Source: Tateyamaria omphalii (GTDB taxonomy: Bacteria; Pseudomonadota; Alphaproteobacteria; Rhodobacterales; Rhodobacteraceae). From it: DNA of 64,000 nucleotides. Numbering within the stretch: the stretch's first letter is position 1; each line of letters begins with the position of its first letter. This document shows positions 34,288 to 41,523 of this stretch, one piece after another. The stretch spans positions 186,001 to 250,000 of the forward strand of contig NZ_JAHVHT010000006.1 of NCBI RefSeq assembly GCF_019802125.1. The letters are read 5' to 3'. The translations under genes and the position numbers were made by a program. The notes under the pieces were generated by a model. That model worked only from the letters and a program-made list of their open reading frames with translations. It had not been told where the DNA came from and did not search any database.

Positions 34288-34371
34288 GGCGCTTCTGTAC
34301 CGCAGGGGGCAATTGGCGTCCAGAATGGGCTTGCATGGGGGCGGATTTGGGTCTATCCCGCCGCGCACGGC

Positions 34372-34446
<75 letters not shown>

Positions 34447-34580
34447 CGGTTTCCCTGCCCGATGATACACTTGCTCCACTTGGCTGCGGCATGGTCTCGA
34501 CTTACGCGCACCCCTTGTGGGCTACGCTGAGACAAGCTGCCTCTGGGTGCGGTCCCCGCAAACGCAACGGTCCAAATGAA

Positions 34581-34602
34581 AACGGCGCCCGGAGGCGCCG
34601 TT
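34581..34602 (-). terminator. Intrinsic terminator downstream of tauC
   Basis: On the minus strand, AACGGCGCC-TCCG-GGCGCCGTT runs into TTCATTT, forming a 9-bp GC-rich stem with a T-rich tail, about 85 bp after the tauC stop. A second hairpin CCGGGCAA/TTGCCCGG (34654-34674) lies closer to the stop codon without a T-run. The rest of 34447-34686 shows no gene. Confidence 0.65.
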
Positions 34603-34685
34603 GTTCCTTGTCTTCAAGCGCAGGGCCCCCGCCCTAAGAGCGGGCAAAAGGGTCCGGGCAACCTCTTTGCCCGGCCAGAACCGGA

Positions 34686-35951
34686 TCAGCCCTTGCCCTT
34701 CCAGGGCACCAACAACCGTTCAGCCCAGCGCATCAGCATGTCGATACCGAAGCCGATAACGCCGATCAGGATGATGCCCATGATCACGATGTCGGTGTTC
34801 TGGAACTTCGAGGCGACCATGATCATCATGCCGGCGCCCTGTTCGGCGGCCACCAGCTCGGCGGCCACAACCGTGCCCCAGCAGACGCCCATCGCCACAC
34901 GGGCACCGGTGAAAATCTCGGGCAAGGAGTTCGGGACAATGACATGCCGCATGATCTGCGCCTTGGACGCCCCCAGACTGTAGGCGGCATGCACCTTGGA
35001 AATCTTCACCCCACTCACACCCGATCGGGCGGCAATGGCCATGATCCATAGGGCGGCGAGGAACAGCAGGATGATCTTGCCGGTCTCGCCGATGCCTGCC
35101 CAGATGATGACAAGCGGGATCAGGGCCAAGGGCGGCACCGGACGCATGAACTCGACGATGGGGTCAAACCACCCGCGGAACCAATTGGACAGACCCATGG
35201 CGTAGCCCAGCGGAATGCCGACCAACGCACCAAAGAAGAAGCCCACGACCACGCGGAACAGGGAATAGCCCAGATGCTCCCACAGGGTCGACCCACGGAA
35301 GCCCGCACTCGCGATCTCTCCGATGCGCTGCACAACCGCCTCCGGGGCAGGCAACCAGATCGGCTCCATCTGCCAGCCTTTGGCCGGGATGATATTGGGC
35401 GTGCCCTTGTCCGAAATGGTCACGGTACCAAAGCCCACATCGACGCTGCCACCCGGCTCAACGGGGGTGCCGTTGATCTCGGTCACGGCGACGCCTTCGT
35501 CGCGGCCCAGCTCGTCATTGCGGTCCACGCGCAACAGGCCCGACCGCCAGACACCGATGGCAATGCTGTCATCCTTCGCAAAACCGTCGCCAGGGGCCAC
35601 TTCGGGCGCGTCGGTTTCCTCGTCAATGGGATGCACCACCACGGTCACGGTCGCCGTGTCGGTCTGATCGCCATTGGACGCAGTGTATTCAAAGGTGCCT
35701 GTGCCCATGAAAGGCCCGGGCGCATGCAAAAACTTCGGCAACAGGGCCGAGCCGGTGAACATCCCCCACAACAGGAAGATGGTGAGAATCGAAATGACCG
35801 ATGCCGCCCGGTTGGGTGTCACCGCACTCTCATCGCCAAATGTCACGGTCTTGAGCGAGCCGTAATCCGCAATCGCCGTCCGTTGCGCGATGGCTTTGAC
35901 GACAAAGAACGCGATCACGAAGATCGCCACATAAATCAGGAAAGGGATCAT
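34686..35951 (-). CDS. tauC: Taurine ABC transporter permease TauC with N-terminal periplasmic insertion
   Basis: A 421-residue permease, much longer than classical TauC (about 275). Canonical TauC starts near residue 195 (IWLPAPEAVVQRIGEI) and has the EAA-type loop AYSLGASKAQIMRHVIVPNS. The N-terminal third is extra: one membrane helix at the start (IPFLIYVAIFVIAFFVVK), a second near residue 55 (VISILTIFLLWGMFTGSALL), then about 120 residues with cadherin/Ig-like strands (GTFEYTASNGDQTDTATVTV). Presumably this insert lies in the periplasm next to TauA. It overlaps tauB by 4 bp. Roles in taurine import follow from the locus. Confidence 0.88.
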   Translation of the reverse strand: MIPFLIYVAIFVIAFFVVKAIAQRTAIADYGSLKTVTFGDESAVTPNRAASVISILTIFLLWGMFTGSALLPKFLHAPGPFMGTGTFEYTASNGDQTDTATVTVVVHPIDEETDAPEVAPGDGFAKDDSIAIGVWRSGLLRVDRNDELGRDEGVAVTEINGTPVEPGGSVDVGFGTVTISDKGTPNIIPAKGWQMEPIWLPAPEAVVQRIGEIASAGFRGSTLWEHLGYSLFRVVVGFFFGALVGIPLGYAMGLSNWFRGWFDPIVEFMRPVPPLALIPLVIIWAGIGETGKIILLFLAALWIMAIAARSGVSGVKISKVHAAYSLGASKAQIMRHVIVPNSLPEIFTGARVAMGVCWGTVVAAELVAAEQGAGMMIMVASKFQNTDIVIMGIILIGVIGFGIDMLMRWAERLLVPWKGKG

Positions 35952-36754
35952 GCGCTTTCCTCCGTCCGGCCCATAATCTCTTCTTCCATGTCCCAGATCA
36001 TGCCCAGGATCTCCTCGCGCTTGACGGCGAATTCGGGGTGCTTCTTGACCTCACGCAGGTCCTGACCGACGCCCAGCTCGGCAAAGGGCAGGCGATACTC
36101 GGTGTGAATGCGGCCCGGACGGGGCGCCATGACCAGCAGACGCTCACCCAAGAGCAGCGCCTCCTCGACCGAGTGGGTGATCAGGATGATCGTCTTGCCC
36201 GTCTCTTTCCAGAGTTTGAGGACAAGCGACTGCATCTTTTCGCGGGTCAGCGCATCAAGCGCGCCCAGCGGTTCGTCCATCAGGATGACATCGGGGTCGT
36301 TGGCCAGGCAACGGGCCAGCGCCACACGCTGCTGCATCCCGCCGGACAGTTCGTAAACGGCTTTTTCCTTGAAGTCCTGCAGGCCGACAACGTCCAGAAG
36401 GTGATTGACGATCTCGTCCTTCTCCTTCTTGGGCATGCCCTTCATCGAGGGACCAAAGCCCACGTTCTCGCGCACGCTCATCCATTCGAACAGCGCGCCC
36501 TGTTGGAAGACCATGCCGCGCTCGGCGTCCGGTCCTTCGACCCGGTGGCCGTTCAACTCCAGCACGCCCGAGGTCGGGGCAAGAAACCCGGCGACAATGT
36601 TCAGGAGCGTGGTCTTGCCGCAGCCCGAGGGGCCCAGCACGGACATCAACTCGCCCGCCTTGAGGTCAAGCGACACGTCCTGCAGCGCCTGAACATGCCC
36701 GCCGTTGGGCAGATCGAAACGCATGGATAGATTTTGGATGGATAATCCGGACAT
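35948..36754 (-). CDS. tauB: Taurine ABC transporter ATP-binding protein
   Basis: A 268-residue ABC ATPase. Walker A is GPSGCGKTTLLN, the Q-loop is VFQQGALFEWMSV, the signature is LSGGMQQRVALARCLA, and Walker B is VILMDEPLGALD. I placed the start at 36754 (GLSIQNLSMRFDLPNGGHVQ); the longer frame encodes a non-homologous lead. A long gap with a terminator (36824-36853) separates it from tauA, so tauBC is expected to be expressed at a lower level than the binding protein. Confidence 0.92.
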   Translation of the reverse strand: MSGLSIQNLSMRFDLPNGGHVQALQDVSLDLKAGELMSVLGPSGCGKTTLLNIVAGFLAPTSGVLELNGHRVEGPDAERGMVFQQGALFEWMSVRENVGFGPSMKGMPKKEKDEIVNHLLDVVGLQDFKEKAVYELSGGMQQRVALARCLANDPDVILMDEPLGALDALTREKMQSLVLKLWKETGKTIILITHSVEEALLLGERLLVMAPRPGRIHTEYRLPFAELGVGQDLREVKKHPEFAVKREEILGMIWDMEEEIMGRTEESA

Positions 36755-36796
36755 AAGGTTCTCACCTGTGGCTTGGATGCGCGTCGCATCCTGTCG

Positions 36797-36814
36797 GACG
36801 GGGTTCACCCCGTC
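36797..36814. repeat. Degenerate REP palindrome in the tauA-tauB gap
   Basis: GACGGGGTTCACCCCGTC is a perfect palindrome with a TTCA loop and shares the core GGGGTTCACCCC with the REP arms in the RAYT gene. It lies between the tauA terminator and tauB. Confidence 0.6.
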
Positions 36815-36823
36815 TCCGGTTTG

Positions 36824-36853
36824 AAAAAGGCCCGCGCGAATGTCGCGCGGGCC
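36824..36853 (-). terminator. Strong intrinsic terminator immediately after tauA
   Basis: On the minus strand, GGCCCGCGCGA-CAT-TCGCGCGGGCC is followed by TTTTTC: an 11-bp perfect stem with a three-base loop and a T-tract. It begins 7 bp beyond the tauA stop codon and would stop most transcripts before tauB. Confidence 0.88.
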
Positions 36854-36860
36854 GGTTGGC

Positions 36861-37862
36861 TTACTGGGCCGCTGCCAACGGGCCGGTGTTGACCGTGCCC
36901 TCGTAGCTGTCGAGGGCGCTGTCAATCGAACCTGCGCCGACGAATACGTCCGCCACACCTTTCATAAAGGCAGGGGCCGTCCCACCGAGCCATGCTTCGC
37001 TCAGCTGCTCTTCAACAGTCGGGAACTTGAAGGTCGCCAGCGTTGCCGCTGTCGCGTCTTCGTCCATACCCGCGTCTTTGGCGATGACGGGCAGCATTTT
37101 CGCGTGGTTGGCTTCATCCGCCCACATCGCGTTGGCTTCGGCGGTCACAGCCAGGAACTGGCTCAGCAGCTCGCCTTCTTCGGCGATAAAGCTGGCAGGC
37201 GCGGTCGTGGCGTCAAACACCAGAATGCCCAGCTCTTCCTTCTCGGCGCCTGTCAGCAGCACGTTGCCGCTTTCCTTCATGCGGCGCAGCGCACCGCCCC
37301 AACCGCAGGCCATGTCGACAGACCCTTGCGCCAGTGCCGCAGCACCTTCGGCAGGTGCCATGTCAACGACGTCCAGCGACGCGAGGTCCACACCAAAGTG
37401 GTTCATCTGGCTCAGGAAACCGTAGTGAGCCGCAGTGCCCAGCGGCACGGCAACTTTCTTGCCTGCCAGCTCACCGGCCGACTCCTTGTCGATCTCCAAG
37501 GCCGACGCGACGACGCAGTTGTCGTTCTCGGAGTAGCTCACCGCCACGTCCACGATCTGGATATCTTGCCCGGCAGAGGCTGCAACCACGAAGGGCGGAA
37601 CGCCTTGGGACACAGAAATCTGCACGTCGCCCGACGCCATGGCCGCCGACATCGCGGTACCGGTGTCGAAGCTCACCCAGTTGATCTTGGTGCCGCCCAT
37701 GGCTTCTTCGTACATGCCGGTCTCTTTGGCGAACTGGAACGGCATCGGCCACTCCAGGAAGTACGCGACGGTGATCTCGTCGCTCTGCGCGACGGCCCCC
37801 TGCGCACCGGCCAGCATGGCGGTGGCTGCGACGGCCCCCATCAGCTTTGTCTTGAATGTCAT
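36861..37862 (-). CDS. tauA: Taurine ABC transporter substrate-binding protein
   Basis: A 333-residue periplasmic binding protein. ATG 37862 opens a good signal peptide (KLMGAVAATAMLAGAQGAVA). The mature start (EITVAYFLEWPMPFQFAKET) and the AMSAAMASGDVQISVSQGVP and MACGWGGALRRMKESGNVLL segments are those of TauA-type sulfonate-binding proteins. Its gene is divergent from tpa, with tandem CTGG operators between them, and is followed by a strong terminator. Taurine specificity is inferred from the full catabolic locus. Confidence 0.92.
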   Translation of the reverse strand: MTFKTKLMGAVAATAMLAGAQGAVAQSDEITVAYFLEWPMPFQFAKETGMYEEAMGGTKINWVSFDTGTAMSAAMASGDVQISVSQGVPPFVVAASAGQDIQIVDVAVSYSENDNCVVASALEIDKESAGELAGKKVAVPLGTAAHYGFLSQMNHFGVDLASLDVVDMAPAEGAAALAQGSVDMACGWGGALRRMKESGNVLLTGAEKEELGILVFDATTAPASFIAEEGELLSQFLAVTAEANAMWADEANHAKMLPVIAKDAGMDEDATAATLATFKFPTVEEQLSEAWLGGTAPAFMKGVADVFVGAGSIDSALDSYEGTVNTGPLAAAQ

Positions 37863-38130
37863 GTCTTTACTCCCGTGTTTTTGCGCAGGCAGTGGAGCCC
37901 GCGTTTGGATCGTGTTGGGCGGTGGTCCGCCTCTGGTGGCACGCGACATGTCGCGGCGCTGGCGTGATCCGAAACGATAATCCTGCCCGGATCAACGTAA
38001 AATCGGGGCAACTGGCGGAAATTTGTGCAGGTGAATTCACCCTTTGAGATTCCCAAATTTCTCGCAGAGCCATGAAAACAAGGGGATTTCGTCAGGCAAA
38101 CAAGGGGCGGGCGCATGACCACACCCACAA

Positions 38131-38163
38131 CTGGCTTTACTTGTGGGTACAAACTGGCCCTAC
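38131..38163 (+). promoter_or_regulatory. Candidate TauR operator in the tauA-tpa divergent promoter
   Basis: Two direct half-sites, CTGGCTTTAC (38131-38140) and CTGGCCCTAC (38154-38163), are 23 bp apart (start to start), about 95 bp before tpa and 270 bp before tauA. They match the CTGGACTTAA-type direct repeats described for Rhodobacter capsulatus TauR, as I recall it, and equivalent pairs occur before xsc and tauR here. Confidence 0.72.
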
Positions 38164-38257
38164 TGTTGTGACCAGATTCTCAGCGATTGTCCGCGCCAGC
38201 ATGCCTGTTCGGCCCTTTGTTTCATGGGCCGCCCCCATTTTTCGAAAGGTTGATCCC

Positions 38258-39652
38258 ATGGACGGAACGTTCAACGAAAACGATATGAGCCGCGTGATCG
38301 AAGCGGATCGCGCAAATGTTTGGCACCACCTGATCCAACACCAGCCGTTTTTCACCGGCGCAGACCCCAAGATCATCATCGAGGGCAAAGGCCTGCGCGT
38401 CTGGGACCAGAAAGGCATCGAGCACATCGACGCCGTGTCCGGCGGCGTCTGGACGGTCAACGTGGGCTACGGCCGCGAGTCGATGGGGGACGCCGTGCGC
38501 GACGCCATCGTGAAGATGAACTTCTTCGGCGGCACCGTCGGCTCCATCCCCGGCGCGCTCTTTGCCGAAAAGCTGCTCACAAAGATGCCCGGCCTCGACC
38601 GCATCTATTACGCCAACTCCGGCTCCGAGGCGAACGAGAAAGCCTTCAAGATGGTCCGCCAGATCGCGCACAAGCGCTACGGCGGCAAGAAGCACAAGAT
38701 CCTCTACCGCGACCGCGACTACCACGGCACCACCATCGCGTGCCTGTCGGCCGGCGGCCAGGACGAGCGCAACGCGCAATACGGACCCTACACACCGGGC
38801 TTCGTCCGCGTCCCCCACTGCCTCGAATACCGCAAGCATGAACAGGACGGCGCGCCTGACGCAAACTACGGGACATGGGCCGCTGACCAGATCGAAGAGG
38901 TCATCCTGCGCGAAGGTCCCGACACCGTGGGTGCCCTCTGCCTCGAACCCGTCACCGCAGGCGGCGGCGTGATCGTTCCGCCAGAAGGCTACTGGGAGCG
39001 GGTGCAGGAGATCTGCAAGAAGTACGACATCCTGCTGCACATCGACGAGGTCGTCTGCGGCGTGGGCCGCACCGGCACTTGGTTCGGCTACCAGCACTAC
39101 GGCATCAAGCCCGACATGGTGACGATGGCCAAAGGGGTCGCCTCCGGCTACGCCGCCATCTCGTGCCTTGCGACGACCAACGAAGTCTTCGACATGTTCA
39201 AGGACGACACGTCCGATCACCTCAACTACTTCCGCGACATCTCGACCTTCGGCGGCTGCACGGCCGGCCCGGCGGCAGCGCTCGAGAACATGCGGATCAT
39301 CGAGGATGAGAACCTGCTCGAGAACACCACCGCCATGGGCCACTACATGCTCGAAAAGCTCGAAGAGCTGAAAGACAAGCACGAAGTGATCGGCGACGTG
39401 CGTGGCAAGGGTCTGTTTGTCGGGGCCGAACTGGTCGCCGACCGTGACAGCCGCGATCCCGCAGATGAAAAGATGGTGCAGGCGGTCGTGGGCGACTGCA
39501 TGCGGCAGGCGGTGGTCATCGGCGCCACCAACCGATCCCTGCCGGGCAAGAACAACACGCTCTGCTTCTCGCCCGCGCTGATCGCGACCAAGGACGACAT
39601 CGACCAGATCTGCGCCGCCGTGGATGGCGCGCTGACGCGGGTGTTCGGCTAA
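38258..39652 (+). CDS. tpa: Taurine-pyruvate aminotransferase
   Basis: A 464-residue class III aminotransferase that moves the amino group of taurine to pyruvate, giving sulfoacetaldehyde and alanine (cytosol, PLP). The PLP lysine is in MVTMAKGVASGYAAISCLAT, with the preceding D in LLHIDEVVCGVGRTG. Other family marks are YYANSGSEANEKAFKMVRQI and TCALGGHTFG-like ISTFGGCTAGPAAALEN. ATG 38258 matches the usual start (DGTFNENDMSRVIEADRANV); the open frame upstream overlaps the promoter. The TAA stop lies inside a perfect palindrome (39650-39673). Confidence 0.95.
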   Translation: MDGTFNENDMSRVIEADRANVWHHLIQHQPFFTGADPKIIIEGKGLRVWDQKGIEHIDAVSGGVWTVNVGYGRESMGDAVRDAIVKMNFFGGTVGSIPGALFAEKLLTKMPGLDRIYYANSGSEANEKAFKMVRQIAHKRYGGKKHKILYRDRDYHGTTIACLSAGGQDERNAQYGPYTPGFVRVPHCLEYRKHEQDGAPDANYGTWAADQIEEVILREGPDTVGALCLEPVTAGGGVIVPPEGYWERVQEICKKYDILLHIDEVVCGVGRTGTWFGYQHYGIKPDMVTMAKGVASGYAAISCLATTNEVFDMFKDDTSDHLNYFRDISTFGGCTAGPAAALENMRIIEDENLLENTTAMGHYMLEKLEELKDKHEVIGDVRGKGLFVGAELVADRDSRDPADEKMVQAVVGDCMRQAVVIGATNRSLPGKNNTLCFSPALIATKDDIDQICAAVDGALTRVFG

Positions 39653-39673
39653 GGCGCATCAGGATGCGCCTTA
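39650..39673. repeat. REP-like palindrome containing the tpa stop codon
   Basis: TAAGGCGCATC-AG-GATGCGCCTTA is a perfect 11-bp inverted repeat whose first three bases are the tpa stop codon. It resembles the ends of the element at 31871-31917. Confidence 0.8.
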
Positions 39674-39695
39674 CTTGGCGCAAACTTGGAATAAC

Positions 39696-39721
39696 AAGGC
39701 GGGCGGCCCAACGCCCGCCTT
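39696..39721. terminator. Bidirectional terminator between tpa and the coiled-coil gene
   Basis: AAGGCGGGCG-N6-CGCCCGCCTT is a 10-bp stem between the convergent ends of tpa (plus) and the gene at 39721-41100 (minus). The right arm touches the stop codon of the minus-strand gene. Confidence 0.7.
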
Positions 39722-41100
39722 CAGGGTTGGTATGCGAACATAGGCGCGTTTTCAGCAAGCGAGGACAACGCCTCACAGGTCGAAACGCGCGGCCCTCGAT
39801 CAAGGATCGCATCCTGATCACCCAGCACGACTGATACTGTTTCGGAATTGGCCGAACCTACGCGCAGATCACCAAAGGGGCGCGTGTCTCGGAACACTGA
39901 AACAATTGGCGGCAACGCAGAAGTGGCATCGTAAGGCCCTTCAAATACTGTGTGTATCAACGCGTCCACGCGCGCATCCTCCGCTTCCGCATAGCTTCGT
40001 TCGATGTAAAGACTGCAGCTTTCACAAGCAAAGCGCTCCACATAGGTGTCGTTCAGGAACACGAGCGCGCGCGTATCCAAGTTCAAATCTCCGACAAAGA
40101 CGCCTCGCAGCGTGACCTCCAGATCCAGCCAGCGCTCCCCCAGCTCTTCACCCGGGTTCAAGCGAGACAGGACCTGAAGCGCACTCAGCGCGACAGCGCT
40201 GTCATCATCCTGTGTCAGCAAAAGCAGCGCATCCAGCATGCGGCCACGCAGAAGCGGATTGCGCGCAAGCCCCTCGACAGTCGCTAGAGTTGCAGGCGAT
40301 GCCGGGCGCGCAAGTGTATGCTCAAAATTCCATGTCAGAAGGCATCCGTCATCCGTGCCTTTGACCACGGGCATCGTCACCAGAACACCCACTTCATTCA
40401 GAATGTCGCGCAACGACATCTCGGTTGATGTCGATTTGAACTGCCCCCGCAACTTGTCGACCAGGTCCAGCATGACCAACTCGTTCTGAAGCGTCATCTG
40501 TTGGGTCTGCGCGTCCATGCGGTCGTTTTGCAAACGCATGCTTTCCGTCTGCTGCGACATCAATTGAACCTGCGCTTGCACTGCCTCTGTCTGAACGCGC
40601 ATGAAATCCGTCTGCTCGGTCAACCGCTCCGTCTGGGTGCGCAGCGCTTCCGTCTGCTCGCCCAGCTTGCGGTTCTGCTCGAACAGCAGCACCGTCCCCA
40701 TGAACGCCCCAAAGGCCAGCAGCAGCGCCACCGCCGTCGCGATCACCCAGCGGTAAAACCCGGTCCAGGCGTACCAGCCCATCCCGCGCTGGACCAATTC
40801 CTGCGCGTGCTTGGTCGCGGCCTCCCGGTCCCCCGCCGTCGCCGCCGACACACCGCTGATCAGCGACGCACTCACATCGTCCAGCGTCGCCTCTGCCCGC
40901 CCGAACATTCTGCGCAAAATCCAGCCGCGAAAGAACAACGCAATGACCAGAAAGAAGACCAGCACCGACACGGCGATGAACAGGGTCACAGCGATGCGCC
41001 GCATCTCCTGTTCGGTCGCGCCCATGATGCCAGTGGCCATCGGTACGGCCAGAAGACCGGCTGAAAAAAAGCCCAGATAGAAATACAGCTGCTTACCCAT
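39721..41100 (-). CDS. Hypothetical membrane protein with heptad-repeat coiled coil
   Basis: A 459-residue protein of no recognised family. Start 41100 excludes an upstream extension that reads through the four-unit repeat. Two N-terminal membrane helices (YFYLGFFSAGLLAVPMAT and IAVTLFIAVSVLVFFLVIAL) and a third near residue 120 (WVIATAVALLLAFGAFMGTV) precede about nine consecutive heptads with Gln at nearly every repeat (EQTEALR, TQTERLT, EQTDFMR, VQTEAVQ and so on), a textbook coiled coil. The C-terminal 230 residues appear globular, with a CESCSLYIER motif. It sits inside the taurine locus between tpa and tauR; a link with taurine is unproven. Confidence 0.75.
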   Translation of the reverse strand: MGKQLYFYLGFFSAGLLAVPMATGIMGATEQEMRRIAVTLFIAVSVLVFFLVIALFFRGWILRRMFGRAEATLDDVSASLISGVSAATAGDREAATKHAQELVQRGMGWYAWTGFYRWVIATAVALLLAFGAFMGTVLLFEQNRKLGEQTEALRTQTERLTEQTDFMRVQTEAVQAQVQLMSQQTESMRLQNDRMDAQTQQMTLQNELVMLDLVDKLRGQFKSTSTEMSLRDILNEVGVLVTMPVVKGTDDGCLLTWNFEHTLARPASPATLATVEGLARNPLLRGRMLDALLLLTQDDDSAVALSALQVLSRLNPGEELGERWLDLEVTLRGVFVGDLNLDTRALVFLNDTYVERFACESCSLYIERSYAEAEDARVDALIHTVFEGPYDATSALPPIVSVFRDTRPFGDLRVGSANSETVSVVLGDQDAILDRGPRVSTCEALSSLAENAPMFAYQP

Positions 41101-41199
41101 GACCGCATGATGCGGGCGGAGGCGGCAAACGGGCAAGTATTGATGCGTCAGATCCGCGCGGATTAACCAAATGCGCGCTGAAACGCAGCCCAATTCGGA

Positions 41200-41310
41200 A
41201 AAATGCACAGTTTTGGCGGTAAAAGTCGTAGTTTCGAAAAATCGGCGCAAATACGCACCCGAATCCGGCGCCCAAAACACGCAGTTTCGTCCCTAAACTT
41301 CGCAGTTTCG
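41200..41310 (-). repeat. Four-unit 21/53/21-bp non-coding element, copy 2 (inverted)
   Basis: On the minus strand four 16-bp units related to CGAAACTGCGNNTTTT occupy 41295-41310, 41274-41289, 41221-41236 and 41200-41215. Successive spacings are 21, 53 and 21 bp, identical to copy 1 at 21068-21178. The central hairpin is weaker here (GGCGC/GCGCC). It lies in the 423-bp gap between the coiled-coil gene and tauR. Confidence 0.75.
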
Positions 41311-41383
41311 GGCAAAGCTCGACGTGGACACAGGCGGATGGGCCTGAAATTCTTGTGGTTAATGTAGCGCGCGCCGCCCTTTG

Positions 41384-41398
41384 TCTCATTAAATGAGA
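41384..41398. promoter_or_regulatory. Palindromic operator candidate in the tauR upstream region
   Basis: TCTCATT-A-AATGAGA is a perfect 7-bp palindrome within an AT-rich stretch (41383-41430), and a third partial copy TGTCTCGTTT follows at about 41404. It is 126 bp before tauR and could serve either tauR or the divergent coiled-coil gene. The binding protein is unknown. Confidence 0.45.
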
Positions 41399-41477
41399 TT
41401 TATTGTCTCGTTTTTATGTTGATTTTTCGCCCAACATCTGCGATATAGATGGTAGATACTGGTCGTTTCGCTCTGCC

Positions 41478-41509
41478 GTAATGCCAGATTGATTTCTGCT
41501 TAAGTCCAG
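41478..41509 (-). promoter_or_regulatory. Candidate TauR autoregulatory operator
   Basis: On the minus strand the half-sites CTGGACTTAA (41509-41500) and CTGGCATTAC (41487-41478) are 22 bp apart, ending 15 bp before the tauR start codon. The first matches the R. capsulatus TauR motif exactly. Position against the tauR start fits autorepression, common in MocR regulators. Confidence 0.65.
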
Positions 41510-41523
41510 ATTACTCTGCACCC

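Noticed and set aside
38072..38257. Longer start for tpa
   Set aside because: The extension would run through the TauR operator and does not match aminotransferase N-termini.
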